Of a DNA stretch of 64,000 bases, positions 9,071-21,583 are shown piece by piece. Source of the stretch: Tulasnella sp. 424 (Eukaryota; Basidiomycota; Agaricomycetes; Cantharellales; Tulasnellaceae); the NCBI GenBank assembly GCA_019633425.1, contig WSUB01000038.1:124001-188000 (forward strand), written 5' to 3'. The notes beneath the pieces were generated by a model. It did no database searches and was not told the DNA's origin. It saw only the letters and a program-made list of their open reading frames with translations. The position numbers and the translations under genes are program-made. The first letter of the stretch is position 1, and each line of letters starts with the position of its first letter.

Positions 9071-11858
9071 ATGTTAGAGTCATCCGAAGCTAAAGATGGT
9101 GGGGTTGATACCGTTCTGGGAGGAGTGTCGCCGGAGAGACTACATCCCAGCGATTCGAACCAGTCTCCCAACACAGTGGACGCCCAGGAATCCAAAGGGA
9201 TCAAGATTTCGGCGGTAAGTACTTGGCCGCACTGCTGGCAGCTGGGTTCCTGGGTCCTTTGGTGTGCTCCTGACCAGTCTATCCGGTCCAGCGAGATGTC
9301 CTTGCCACACTCTCGGCGAGACGCATCGATATCAGCGAAATCAAGTTCGTTGGAGATGGCCCTATAGGCAAAGGAGGGATGGGCGATGTGGTGGTCGCGA
9401 CGATTATTTCCAAACCAGAGGGCCAAATAGACTCGAGAAGGACAGTAGCGGTGAAGAAACTTCGTTTGGGTGATAGCGTCGACGACGAACGATCGCTTCG
9501 CGTAAGTCCTTCGGAGTTGCGATACAGTCACCGTGACTCAGCATTCCTTTCGTAGGCATTTGTCAACGAACTGCGTGTGGTGGATGGACTCTCTCATCCT
9601 CATATTATCAAGATAGTGGGATTTGTGGAGGATACGAAAAAGCGAATCATCTGGCTGGTTTTTCCTTGGGAAGCCAATGGCAACGTTCGTGAATTCCTTC
9701 TTTCCGGTAAATGGGAGCTTCCCGAACGAGTGTCATTGGTGCGTTGCAGACCCGGTGTGGATATCGGATTAGGGATAGGTTCTGATTATTGCTCCCCCCA
9801 AGATTCAAGATGTGGCATCCGGCCTCGAGTATCTCCACACGCGCCAACCGCCCATCTGTCACGGGGACCTCAAATCTGTAAGCTTCACTTCCGGACCATG
9901 ACTATCTCTATTTGATAACCGCATCTTGTTTAGCTCAACATTCTCGTAAACTCGGACCACCGTGCGGTCATCACCGACTTCGGTTCCGCCCGCGTCCTGA
10001 GGAACGCTCCTGATCTCGTGGTCAATCCGCCCCCTAATCAAGTAGCCCCAGCAAACTACGACACGGCCGCACACAATCCCTCTGCGGAGGTTGCACTGTC
10101 AATTTCCGATGCCGAGTTGACGCTGACGGGTCCACGCTGGTCCTTTCGGTGGGCGGCACCCGAGGTTCTCAATGAAGAACAGCCAAGTTTGGCGAGCGAT
10201 GTGTGGGCATTTGGATGGATCGCTTGGGAGGTGGGTGTGCAAATCCAAATGAGTAACACAGATTGGCACCCTTACTATTTCATTCACCTGCCGCTCTTAC
10301 ACCAGGTCGTCACAGATAATTATCCCTTTCCGGAGACGAAAAACCCGAATCTCATCACAATCAAAGTTATAATGGGGCAACTTCCTTCTGTCCACACCAA
10401 TGACCAGCTCTCGCAGGTCCACCGGCTCTGCGACGTGATGCTTAGATGTTGGAGGGCTGGGCCCAGGGCACGACCCTCTGTCGCTGAATGCCGAAAATTC
10501 CTCCAATGGATTGTGAGTTGGGAATCAACGATAGTCGAACCAAAGTTCTAACGGTATTTTTACGACAGCCTTCCGCCGTCCCGAGAACAACAGAAGATAG
10601 AGTTCGATCCCCTGCTCTCCTACTGCAAATGGGGGAAATGTATCGTTTGCAAGACCGATACGAGGAGGCTTCAAGGATGTTGGAGGATGGATTGGCCATC
10701 GCTCAATCGACTGGTGATAAACCAACAATAGCCGGGATCATACTGCGCCTCGGAGAGGTCCATCGGGCGCAGTCAAGAAACGCCGAGGCAGAGGCGTCTT
10801 ATCGCAAGGCGCTAGAGATATACACCAGTATCGGGAATGATTGGGGCCGAGCGACGGCACTGCTTACGCTTGGGGACATCCATCGCGTTCGGTCGAAGTT
10901 CGAGGAAGCGGTGGAATCATACACTCGAGCGCTTGAAATCTACACGAGCATCGGGAATGACTGGGGCGAAGCGACGGGATCGCTCACGCTTGGAGATATC
11001 CATAGAGTGCAGTCAAAGTATGCCAGAGCAGTGGAATACTACACCCAAGCACGGGATATCTACGCGAGAATTGGGAATGGAGTGGGCCTAGCGAACGCAC
11101 TGCTTGGCCTCGCAGACATTTACCGAGCACGGACGAGCTTCGCGGAGGCAGAGGACTCTTATACGCAAGCCCGAGATATCTACACAAGCATTGGAAATGA
11201 CGTGGGTCGAGCGAACGCGTTGCGTGGGCTCGGAGGCATTCATCAAGTACGGTCCCAGTTCGCGGAGGCGGAGGAGTTGTATACCCTGGCACTGGGCATC
11301 TACACGAACCTCGGGAGTGACTTGGGCAGAGGGAATGCATTGGAACAGCTCGGAGACCTGTGCCAAGCGCAGTTGAAGTACATCGAAGCAGAGGAATTTT
11401 ACAGTCAAGCGTTGGCGATCTTTCGAAAGATTGACAATAGTTTCGGTCAAGCGAACGTATCCCTCGGGCTCGCAAACGTCTACGAAATACTTTCCAAGTA
11501 CTCAGAAGCAGAGGACACCTATTCCCGAGCGTTGGCCATCCATACGAATCTCGGGAATGATGCGGGTCGAGCGGACTCGTCGCTGGGGCTAGCCGAAATA
11601 CGACTCCGTCAAGCTCGGTATGAGGAAGCCAAGGCCTTGATTCACGATGCGGCACAAATATCGGAGAGCCTTGATCACTTATGGGGCAAAACCAACTCGA
11701 AAAGGCTTCTTGAAGCCGTACACGAAGCGGAGAAACTATCTGGGGAACCACAACGTTCGCCTCCCCCAGATACGGAGGACCCCACCACAGTTCATCCATC
11801 CCTTCCGCCAACCGCTCCGTGTCCCAGGCTCCTTCTCCTTAGTTCCATGATGCACTAG
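9071..11858 (+). CDS. Kinase-TPR fusion protein, paralogue B
   Basis: Exons are 9071-9214, 9292-9501, 9556-9738, 9803-9877, 9934-10230, 10306-10512 and 10569-11858. All are in phase and give about 801 residues. The kinase domain (~residues 50-390) has an intact G-loop (GKGGMGDVVVA), VAVKKLR, HGDLKS, DFGSAR and AAPEV, and ends with RARPSVAECRKFL. HGD in place of HRD is shared by all three family members here. The last exon encodes about nine 40-residue TPR units with the core AEASYRKALEIYTSIGNDWG. The short tail is proline- and serine-rich. Of the three kinase-TPR genes this one looks most capable of catalysis. TPR arrays usually bind protein partners, so a scaffolded signalling kinase is a fair inference; no substrate can be named. 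Its 3' end recurs as a relic at 15541-15660. Confidence 0.85.
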
Positions 11859-12030
11859 TTTCGGGCAAAGACCTAATTTTGGAGCACTTTCCTTTATATG
11901 TAGGTGCTGTGTCGTCCACGGGCTTCGAATAGTTAACCTTCTCCAGAATGTAGATTCGTTAATTTTTCTTTGGGTATGTGAAACGGTGCATAGGCCAGGA
12001 AAGAGAGCAAGTGACGTGACATGTGTGACG

Positions 12031-12300
12031 CGTGCCTGGATGCTCGGCGATATGACCGAACCCGACTTTCCCAAGGGTGACGGAGTCGCTGTGCCCGACC
12101 AAAACCAAGCATACACAGTTCTCAAAACAACACCGTTCCTGTATGCTCGGCGATATGACCGAAACTTGAATTTCATTCAGTCGGTGGCAGAGTAGCTGTA
12201 CCAGGGCAAAACCAAGCATACGTAGTTCTCAAAATAACTCCGTGCCTATATGCTCGGTGGTATGACCGAAACCCCAATGGGTGACAGAGTCGCTTGCTAA
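12031..12300 (+). repeat. ~105-bp tandem repeat, three units, upstream of GRDP 1
   Basis: Units begin CCTGGATGCTCGG (12035), CCTGTATGCTCGG (12138) and CCTATATGCTCGG (12245), each followed by a YGATATGACCGAA-like block and a block with AAACCAAGCATAC. A cluster of TGACG half sites (TGACGTGACATGTGTGACG, 12012-12030) precedes the array. The array lies about 200-460 bp upstream of the GRDP 1 start codon. The second GRDP gene keeps the TGACG cluster at 15771-15795 but not three units. Confidence 0.7.
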
Positions 12301-12423
12301 CCCCAATCCCACAGTTATCATGATCAGTTTTAATTGCAGTTTCAAGCGATCCGCAAGTTGCAAGGCTTAATTGGGCTCCGGCAATGTCGGTCTGCATATG
12401 GAAACCCCAAACCTGGTCAAGTG

Positions 12424-12463
12424 CTCGGAGAAACCTCATCACGATCGACGTGCATTATAAAAA
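12424..12463 (+). promoter_or_regulatory. GRDP 1 core promoter: shared element plus TATA box
   Basis: CTCGGAGAAACCTCATC followed by ACGATCG is followed by TATAAAAA (12456-12463), 36 nt before the start codon. The same element precedes the other three GRDP genes. Confidence 0.65.
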
Positions 12464-12498
12464 GCAGAGCCAAGTCCACCCTTCAACATCAATTAACC

Positions 12499-15310
12499 AT
12501 GGCTACTGCTTTACCTGCATACACCGTTACTATAGCTGAAGCCCCCACATACAGTGCTGAGGCGTCGGATGCCCTACCCGCGTACGAGAACTCAACAGCG
12601 TCTGCTCCATCAAGCACTTTCGTCCCATCGGCGGGGATCGATGAAAAGGTCCCAAACCACTTCAAGATCAATGGTCAATATGTCAAGACTCAAGTTAAGC
12701 CTTCAGATCTTCAGTCTCACTTGACGCTCCTTGGTGCTTTTCACCGACTTCGGGAAGAAGTCCGGACCATCAACCATGTCAAGGCCGACATCCCTATGAA
12801 GCCTGATGATCGGTACGCCGTGTTTCTTCAACGTGCCGTGTATCGCTTTGAGCAGTGGGCGGTCCGAATGATGGGTCCCGGAGAGGAAGGGGAAGACGGA
12901 ACGCCAACCAGTGATCAACCGGGACGATTGGGCGAGACCGAGGTGCCGCCGCTGGACGTTATCATGGTATGGCATACGTACATGCTTAACCCAAGAACCT
13001 ACTATGAGGACTGTCTGCGGAAACTTCCGGGGCTCCTCAAAATAGGGTCGGTTGCGCGCCTCTCCCCTTCGTGAGCCAATCAGAAACTCAACGTATAATC
13101 CATTTTAGATCTTTCCCCTTAATGCAACTAGCAGGCTCCGTTGACCAAGAGACTCTCCTGCCTCATCCCCCATCCGGGAGCCGTGTCGCGGCTTTCACCT
13201 CCCTTACTGGTCAATCGTTCGAACCCCCTACCAACACCACTTCCGAGGAGACTGTCACAGTTTTTTGTCCCAGTTGCTCTCAGCCCATATTAATTCCATG
13301 GATCACCTACAAGGGGGATGGATACGCGCAGCGAGGGTTCACTTGCGCATGCTCGCACTGTCAGTTCGAGTTTAATCGAGAGGTATGTTACCGACGCTTT
13401 ACTTTGCCGAAGGCCGCTTCATGATCCTATGAGTTTTCCAGACTCTTGGCGTCCGGAAATTCTTTGAAGACATGGAATATTGCATGCACGACCCTGATCG
13501 GAATTTTATTGCGTTAGTCCCCTCGTTTCGCTCCTCCTTTCCCCAGGCTCTTTGTAACGCTCACCGCCTCCTTCGTATGACAGGAACACCGTCGTAGATT
13601 ACCAATGTGGAGTTCCCGTCGACCCAGTATTCTCGAAAGGTCTTTCATGGAACGTCCTGAGCATTCGGGAGGGTTTGGATCCCATCCGACCCGAGGTGCT
13701 CGCTCAGAAAATCGGATGGACCCTGAAGTCGGTGGAAGAGTATTGTCGAAAGGGAGTACTCGGCAAGAGAAATAAGCCTGTTATTGACACTCCGAGACAG
13801 TGAGTGGCTATGGATTCTGTTTTGTTGTGCGGGCTGTTCGCTGAATAGGGCGGCCAGGTTGAACATTATTCTCGCTGCCTACCGTCATCCAGGTCCCTTC
13901 TCAATGGACCTTGCTAGCGCGGTAAGTCTGACCGCTACTGGGATCAATCGCTTTCGCGTGTTGAAATAAACTACCGCATTTTTAGGTAATCCGTCAGATG
14001 ACATTCGTCGAGAAGATGGTTAACCTTGGCTTCACCAAACCAGGCCGATTGGAAGAAGACAGCGAAACCTTGACCCGTTGCGTAGTTCGATACCACCATT
14101 TTCTTGACCTTATGGCGGTGTCTCCGGGAAACTACGTTGTCCCAACTCTCGTACGTCGAAGTTACTGAGATAAACAAGGCGGTCGGGGGAGTACTGACCA
14201 ACACGGAATTCCAAAGGACATCGACTTGGCATGGCACACGCATCAGCTGCTTTGCGATTCTTAGTACGTCAACTCGTTTGATACTATCTTAATAGCAGCT
14301 AAGTTCCTTTTCAGCCGAAAGTTGCACGATGTTATTGGAATTGTAGGGACTCTTTGATTCCCTAACGAAATGGTGACTGAACTGCCGCGAACAACTCACG
14401 CAGGTTCCCGATCACGACGACAAAGTCAACCAAGGTGCTCTATCTGACGCGTACGACAAGACTGCTGAGGCATGGAAATCGCGTTTCGGCGTGCCATACT
14501 CCATTTGTGGATGCCTTCCGCCCGTGAAGACCATGGACATTTGCAGCGGGCCGAGCACGAGTGGCTTACCCCTTCTCTCAAAGAAAGGCAGATCCAAAGT
14601 CGCATTGGAAACGCCCTTTGAGAATACCAGACCCGATTTGATCTCTCCTTCGGATGGTGTGGCCGACCAGACTCATCCATCGGACCATCACGCTGTCGCG
14701 ATTCTCAACCCGGGCGAGCGTAACATGGCACAAGCTCAAGTTCGGAGACAGGAGTTGGCGAAACGTGCCAAGGAGCTGGAGAAGGGTGTGGATAAGGGTA
14801 AAGCTGGGCAGTGGTCGAAGGTCATGCAGAAAAGAGCAGCGGCGGATCATACGCCGTCGTTCTTGTGCCCCGTCCAATACGGAGTTTCGTGAGTCTGCGG
14901 CAGCCGTTGAATCTAAACACGAGTGCATTCTCACCTCGGATTCGAACTTCTCAGGGAGCCTTTTGGCAAGTTTGGGTGCGTGCTTGCCTCAATAGACCGA
15001 TTGGTCACGAAGCTAATGCTTGGATGCTCATTGACAGTCAAGGGAACTGTACGCCTTTTTCCGGAGGGGCTGTCCAGGGCAACGTCGGTCCTGGAGAGTG
15101 TTGCAAAGCAAACGGGCTAAGTAGTCTTTGTATAGCTCAATTCGATCAGGGTAGAGGAGGTCCTCTGGACTCTCTTCGGTTCATTGCGGTAATGGTAGGT
15201 CTTGTGGTCGACGCTCTTTTGATACCATTGCGATTCAACGCTGATAATATCACGTTCAGCATGGCGACATGGAGATGGCTCAGTCCTTAGGCGTGGCCTG
15301 GAACGGGTAG
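12499..15310 (+). CDS. GRDP-like (DUF1399) protein 1, shortened C-terminus
   Basis: Twelve exons are proposed: 12499-13046, 13109-13382, 13442-13512, 13584-13799, 13849-13921, 13986-14150, 14217-14263, 14315-14342, 14404-14888, 14955-14975, 15038-15194 and 15260-15310. All are in phase, giving 711 residues. Family signatures are PPLDVIMVWHTYMLNPRTYY near residue 160 and DIDLAWHTHQL in the middle, the two W-H-T motifs of glycine-rich domain proteins. A Cys4 zinc-ribbon-like segment (FCPSC...CACSHC) lies between them. Near the C-terminus is GNCTPFSGGAVQGNVGPGEC. The first ~45 residues are rich in PAY/PTY. The last exon stops after VAWNG, where the paralogue at 16380 continues for 20 more residues; a deletion explains the difference. 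The function of fungal members is not established. An ATG 36 nt after the TATA box supports the start. Confidence 0.85.
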
Positions 15311-16308
15311 ACAGACGAACTCGTTCATGTGGTGAACATTAGGGCTGGTTCAGATTCGATGACCATGCGACTTGACAGAATAAAGATAATCATGAAGGTG
15401 AAACCTTGAGCCTTTATTACTGAGGTTAGAGCGAACGAAGCTTTCCCGAGATGAGGGCACGAACCCGGCCCTGTTCCGGCATTGGGCTATGATGCCGTCT
15501 GGACCGGGGCCTTGCGGCGAATCTCGAACCTCTCTCTCCCAGGTTGCTTCTCCTTAGCTCCATGATGCACTAGTTTCGAGCAAATACCTAATTTTGGAAT
15601 ACTTTCCCTTCTACATGCGGGTGTCGTCCGCATCAGTGCTTCGAGGTACAGAGGATAATTGACGTTCTCCAGACGTAGATTCGCTAATGTCCTTTGGGTA
15701 TGTGAAATGCTGCATCCTGATCGATGTTCTGTTGGGAGATCGCGAAGGGGAGATGGAGCAGAACAGCAGCTGACGTGACAGGTGTGACGTGTGACACTAT
15801 CCTCGGGGAAAGCCGGACTTCATCCAATGGGTGCCAGAATCGCTGTGCCGAACCAAAATTGTTCAATAAACCCGCTTTCCGCTCAAAAGACCAGCCGTAT
15901 TCGTGCTCACCGCCTGCAAGCATTAATCCCTCCTCGACAAAACGGCTCGGTGACGTCCGGCATGCCCCAGTATAAGAAAGATTTCTCCCACATCTTTTGT
16001 GACTGACCGCCACCCCTATCTCACCGTTATCAGGATCGGCTTGGATTGCAGCCTCTAGCAATCTGCAGGCTGCGAAACTCAGCTGGGCTTCGACAATGCC
16101 GGTCAGCATATGGAAAGCTCAAACCTGGTCAAGGGCACCTAAGACGCAGTATTCACGCAGTCTTGGCAAACTGTCAAGCCATTGGTTAAAGGCGCTATCA
16201 TCTTCAAGAAGCGAGTTCAAATGTCAAGGGCCATGCATTTAGTATCATGAGGCTCCACTTGCACGATATCTAAAATGGGACACATCCAGGGCCGGTGTGG
16301 CTGCGCCT
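15311..16308. other. Intergenic region with relic of kinase-TPR 3' end
   Basis: Positions 15541-15660 match the 3' end of kinase-TPR B and its flank (11826-11945), including CTCCTTAG.TCCATGATGCACTAG. The GRDP tandem duplication (unit ~3.7 kb) therefore carried the tail of the neighbouring kinase gene. TGACGTGACAGGTGTGACG at 15771-15789 corresponds to the TGACG cluster upstream of GRDP 1. No other gene is visible. Confidence 0.65.
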
Positions 16309-16346
16309 CGGAGAAACCTCGTCCTGATCGACACCCCTTATAATAA
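16309..16346 (+). promoter_or_regulatory. GRDP 2 core promoter
   Basis: CGGAGAAACCTCGTCCTGAT is followed by TATAATAA at 16339-16346, 34 nt before the ATG. Confidence 0.65.
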
Positions 16347-16379
16347 GCAAAGCCAAGTCCGTCCTTTGATCAGTTAATC

Positions 16380-19238
16380 ATGGCAACTACTCTACCTGCA
16401 TACACCGCTGCTACAGCTGAAGCTCCCACATACAGCGCCGAGCCGTCGGACGCCCTGCCTGCCTACGAGGACTCAGCGGCGTCTACTCAACCAAGCGCTT
16501 TCGTCCCCTCAGGGGGGATCGATGACAAGGTCCCGAACCACTTCAAGATTAATGGCCAATACGTCGAGGTCCAAGTTATGCCTTCAGACCTTCAGGCTCA
16601 CTTGACGCTTCTTGGTGCGTTTCACCGACTTCGGGAGGAGGTTCGAACCGTCAAAGGCGTCAGGGCCGACATCCCTATGGAACCTGACGAGCGGTATGCC
16701 GTGTTTCTTCAACGCGCCGTATATCGCTTTGAGCAGTGGGTGGTTCGGATGATAGGTGGAGATGAGGGGGAGGATGCAGCGCCCGCCAGTGATCAGCCAA
16801 GGCGATTGGTAGCGAACGAGGTTCCTCCGTTGGACGTTATAATGGTGTGGCATACGTACATGCTTAACCCAAGGACATATTATGAGGACTGTCTGCGGAA
16901 ACTCCCAGGGCTTCTGAAATTAGGGTCGGTCTCTCTCTTTTGTGAACCGATCAGAAATTTGACGTGTAAATTCCATTTTAGGTCTTTTCCCATAATGCAA
17001 CTAGCAGGCTCGGTGGACCAAGAGACTCTCTTGCCTCACCCTCCCTCCGAGAGCCGTGTCGCCGCTTTCAACTCCCTTACCGGGCAGTCGTTTGAACCCC
17101 CTACCAACACCACTTCCGAGGAGACCGTCACAGTTTTCTGTCCCAGTTGCTCGCAGCCAAATTCAATTCCGTGGATTACCTACAAAGGGGATGGATACGC
17201 ACAGCGAGGGTTCGCTTGTGCATGTGCGCACTGTCAGTTCGAGTTTACTCGAGAGGTACGTTCCCTTCGATGTCCGGTATCCAGTGTGCGTGTGATAACC
17301 TTGTAGGTCCCTAGACTCTCGGCGTAAGAAAGTTCTTCGAGGACATGGAGAACTGCATGCGCGACCCTGATCAGTATTTTCTTGCGTTAGTCACGTTCAT
17401 CCTCCCCTCCTTCCCCTTTACGCCCTTCGGCTTAGCGTCTATTTCGTATTACAGAAACACCGTAGTCGACTACCAGAACGGGATTCCCATAGACCCAGTG
17501 TTATCGAAGGGCCTTTCATGGCAAATCCTGAGCCTTCGGGATGGTATGGAACCCATCCGACCCGAGGTACTCGCTCAGAAGATCGGATGGACCATGAAGT
17601 CGGTGGAAGAGTTTTGTCGAAAGGGAGTACTCGGCAAGAGAAATCGGCCTGCCATTGACACTCCGAGAGTGTGAGTAGATATGAATCCGGGTTTGTTGTG
17701 AGGGCTATTCACTGAATAGGGTGGTCAGGTTGAACGTTATCCTGGCCGGCTACCGCCATCCAGGACCTTTCTCGATGGACCTTGCCAGCGCCGTGAGTCT
17801 GATCACTGCTAAAATCAATCATCCGCACGTCTTGAAATTAACTATTGCATCCCTAGGTCATTCGTCAGATGACATTCGTCGAGAAGATGGTCAACCTAGG
17901 CTTCACCGAACCGGGCCGATGGGAAGAAGACAGCGAAACCTTGACTCGTTGCGTCGTTCGATACCACCATTTCCTTGAACTTGTGGCGGTGTCACCAGGG
18001 AACTACGTTGTCCCAACTCTTGTATGTAGATTTTACTGAGAGAACCAAAGCGGTCGAGGGTACTAACCAACACGGACTTCACAAGGACATCGACTTGGCG
18101 TGGCACACACATCAACTATTCTGTATTTCTTAGTAGGTCATCTCGTTTGCTGCTACCTGGATATTAACTAAAGCCCTTTTCAGCCGAAAGTTGCACGATG
18201 TCATTGGACTTGTAGGGGTCTTTCTGGAGTCGCTGACTCTGTTGGTCGCTGACACGCCCCAAACAACTCACGCAGGTTCCTGATCACGACGACAAAGTCA
18301 ACCAAGGCGCACTATCCGACGCGTACGACAAGACCGCTGAAGCATGGAAGACGCATTTCGGCGTACCGTACTCTGTTTGTGGATGCCTTCCGCCACTGAA
18401 GTCGATGGACATCTCTGGAGGGTCGGGCAGCAGCGGCTTGTCCCTCTTCTCAAAGAAAGGCAAATCCAAAGCCGCATTGGAGAAGCCATTTGAGAATGCC
18501 AGACCCGATTTGATCTCTCCGTCGGACGACGTTGCTGACCAGACTCATCCTTCGGACCATCATGCGGTCGCGATTCTCAACCCGGGCGAGCGCAACATGG
18601 CGCAAGCTCAAGTCCGCAGACAAGAGTTGGCGAAACGCGCCAAGGACCTGGAGAAGAGCGTGGAGAAGGGTAAAGCGGGGCAGTGGTCGGAGGTCATGCA
18701 GAAAAGAGCGGCAGCGGATCATACGCCGTCGTTCTTGTGTCCCGTCCATTACGGGGTTTCGTGAGTCTGCGCTGGTTGAATCGAAACGTCAACGCAATCT
18801 CACCCCGGGTTCAAATTTTTAAGGGAGCCTTTTGGCAAGTTTGGGTGTGTGCTTGCATCTATAGGTTAACTGGTTACGATGCTAACTGAGACCGCGCTCG
18901 AACAGGCAAGGAGACTGCACGGCTCTTTCCGGAGGGGGTGTCCAGGGCAACTTCGGCCCTGGAGAGTGTTGCAAGGCAAACGGACTAAACGGACTTTGTG
19001 TAGCTCAATTCGATCAGGGTAGAGGAAGTCCTCTGGACTCTTTTCGGTTCATTGCGCTAATGGTGGGTCTCGTGATCGACGCTCCTTCGATGCCATTGCG
19101 GCTAAACACTGACGATCCCACGTTCAGCATGACGACATGGAGATGGCTCAGGCCTTAGGCGTGCCCAAGAGTGCTGTTATGGGTGTTATTGGTGCTGGGC
19201 CTGGAACGGGGAGACAGAGGGGCGCGGTCATGTGGTGA
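16380..19238 (+). CDS. GRDP-like (DUF1399) protein 2
   Basis: The twelve-exon structure equals that of GRDP 1: 16380-16924, 16982-17255, 17315-17385, 17455-17670, 17720-17792, 17857-18021, 18086-18132, 18184-18211, 18276-18760, 18824-18844, 18906-19062 and 19128-19238, giving 730 residues. It carries both histidine motifs (MVWHTYML, DIDLAWHTHQL), the Cys4 zinc-ribbon-like segment and the GDCTALSGGGVQGNFGPGEC segment. The full C-terminal tail is rich in Gly and Ala (GVIGAGPGTG). Exon lengths are nearly all the same as in GRDP 1, so the two are recent tandem copies. The 3' flank (19239-19440) also matches that of GRDP 1. The biochemical role is unknown; in plants GRDP proteins are linked to stress and development, and nothing here shows the same for fungi. 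Confidence 0.88.
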
Positions 19239-19742
19239 GACTTAGGGCTGGGCTCCGATTCGATGGCCATGCGACTTGACAGAGTAATGATAATCATGGG
19301 AATGAACCCTTGGGCCTTTACGGGTGGGATTAGAGTGAACGAAGCTTTCCCGAGATGAGGGCACGGGCCCAGCCCTGTTCCGGTGTTGGACTATCACGCT
19401 GTCTGGACGGGAGACCTTGCGGCGAATTTCTGCCATCTCTCGGAGGTTTCTTGCGACATGGGATTGAGCTATGAAGTTGCCATCGTGGTCGTGGTGCAGT
19501 TAGAAGCTCGTAAGGAAATAACCCGGAAGACACGTCGTCTCGCCGGTGCGGGGCCAATCTTGTCGGGTGCCACGTCTTTCCGAATGTTCGGATTTCTACG
19601 CTCGACATTGCAATCTTAACTACGACAGTCCTTTCACCAGTCTCTCTCTCTCTCTCTCCCACCACCCTTCGTTCCATTCCATTATCCTTTTAGGACCCCT
19701 TTTAGTCACCGTCTCTGGCTCTGCGGTAATCGGCACACGACA
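19239..19742. other. Intergenic region with CT-rich ERV46 promoter
   Basis: The first 200 nt are the duplicated GRDP 3' flank. Near 19640-19658 is a TC dinucleotide run, then a pyrimidine-rich stretch up to the ERV46 start. I see no clear TATA box. Confidence 0.5.
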
Positions 19743-21583
19743 ATGGCCAGAGGTTTCCTTTCCGGCTTCAAAGGCTTCGATGCCTTCGGCAAGGTCGGTT
19801 TGTTATTGGCGCATAGTATCCATGAACGCCGTCGAAACTGAAATGTGAACGGCCAAATAGACTATGGAAGATGTCAAAATCAAGACCCGCACTGGTGCTC
19901 TCTGTACGTGTCGTCCCTTCACGTCAATGGCACTCGACACTGAATTTCGCTCATGCTGCGGCCCCCGCCAGTGACAATGCTATCCGCCGCAATCATCTGC
20001 ACCTTCACCCTCGTCGAATTCATGGACTACCGAAGGGTATACGTAGACACCTCGGTCATTGTGGACCGAAGTCGAGGCGAGCGTCTCACCGTGTCGTTGA
20101 ATATTACGTTCCCGCAAGTGCCATGCTTCCGTGAGTGCCTGCGAAGATGAAGTTACTAGACGCACGGCATCTAACGTCAATGGCTGGCGTACACAGTCTT
20201 GAACTTGGACATCATGGACATCAGCGGAGAGCATCAGGAGCACCTGGACCACACTCTCGTCAAGACTCGTATGGACCAGAACATGGTGCGGATCGACGAT
20301 GGAAAGGTCAACCAACGTACGTTGATAGAGCCCTCGTGAGGTTGGAAACCGGTTTAACATCTGGCAAATTTATATAGAACTCAAAGGAGAATTGGATCGT
20401 CTGGCTGCTCAACGTGCTGAAGGCTATTGCGGTTCTTGCTACGGCGGTGAACCTCCAGAATCCGGATGTTGCCAGACTTGCGAGGATGTGCGACAGGCTT
20501 ACCTTAACCGCGGCTGGAGCTTTAGCAACCCCGACGCCATCGAGCAGGTATGGTGGTCTCTAGTTTTTCCCGGGAGGGAGGGAATCTAAACTCGAACCTT
20601 GCGTAGTGCGTCGCAGAACATTGGTCCGACAAAGTTCACGAAATGTCGACCGAAGGATGCAACATCGAAGGCAAAGTAACCGTCAACAAGGTCATCGGCA
20701 ACTTTCACTTCTCCCCTGGACGATCGTACCTGCAAAACCACTTCAACGTTCAAGAACTCGTGCCTTACCTCAAGGACGGCAACGTCCACAGCTTCGGCCA
20801 CATCATCCACAAGTTCGAATTTGAAAACGAGGGTCAAAAGCACAACAAGCACTTGACCGAAGAGATGAAGAAACGACTTGGCTTGGTTTACAGCCCTCTT
20901 GATACGACCGGAAATTTCGTGGGTGTCGCTCACAATTCGGTGTGCGGAAAATGAAACTGAAATGTCGATGTCTCTTTCCCTCCTAACAGAACCCCACGCA
21001 CACTTACATGTATCAATACTTCCTCAAGGTCGTTGGAACTCAATACCACTTCGTTGACGGACAAGCTGTGAGTTGATTGTTTTTTTTTTTCGATTTCTTC
21101 CAAATGCCACGTTCTCACTCCCTTTCCTCAATCGCTTCTTAGACGAGGTCGCACCAATTCAGTGTTACCAACTACGAACGTGACTTGACAGCAAACGAGA
21201 AAGACAAATCTGCCGTCCAGACCACTCATGGTATCATGGGCATTCCAGGTCAGTCGAGCTGTGGGGGGCTTCTATTCGGTGGATCAGAAAACTCAAACTT
21301 TTTTGGCGTTCTTTTCTAGGCGTTTTCTTCAACTACGAGATCTCACCTATGCTGATTGTTCACCACGAACGAAGGCAGGCCTTTGCCCACTTCCTCACAT
21401 CGTACGTCCCCTTGGAGCTAGTTGAAGTACGTATCTTCACTGACCCGTGTTTCCACTTTTCGTAGAATGTGCGCCATCGTCGGTGGTGTCCTCACCGTGG
21501 CATCCATCATCGACTCGTTCCTCTTCCGCGCTCACAACGTTGTGAAGAACACGGCTAACGGCAGCAGCGGCAAAATGATTTGA
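19743..21583 (+). CDS. ERV46: ERV46-type ER-Golgi vesicle cargo receptor (ERGIC3 family)
   Basis: Ten exons in phase (19743-19793, 19861-19903, 19972-20130, 20197-20316, 20378-20547, 20607-20918, 20990-21067, 21143-21248, 21320-21401, 21466-21583) give 412 residues, close to the usual size. The N-terminus GFKGFDAFGK is followed by an amphipathic stretch and a first membrane helix (LTMLSAAIICTFTLVEF). A long lumenal domain comes next, with the cysteine-rich CGSCYGGEPPESGCCQTCEDVRQAY segment, NIEGKVTVNKVIGNFHFSPG and FNYEISPMLIVHHERR. A second helix (AIVGGVLTVASIIDSFLF) lies near the end. With Erv41 this protein forms a complex cycling between ER and Golgi in COPII and COPI vesicles and acts as a retrograde cargo receptor. 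It is a single-copy housekeeping gene trapped between two inverted pairs of GRDP genes. Confidence 0.93.
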
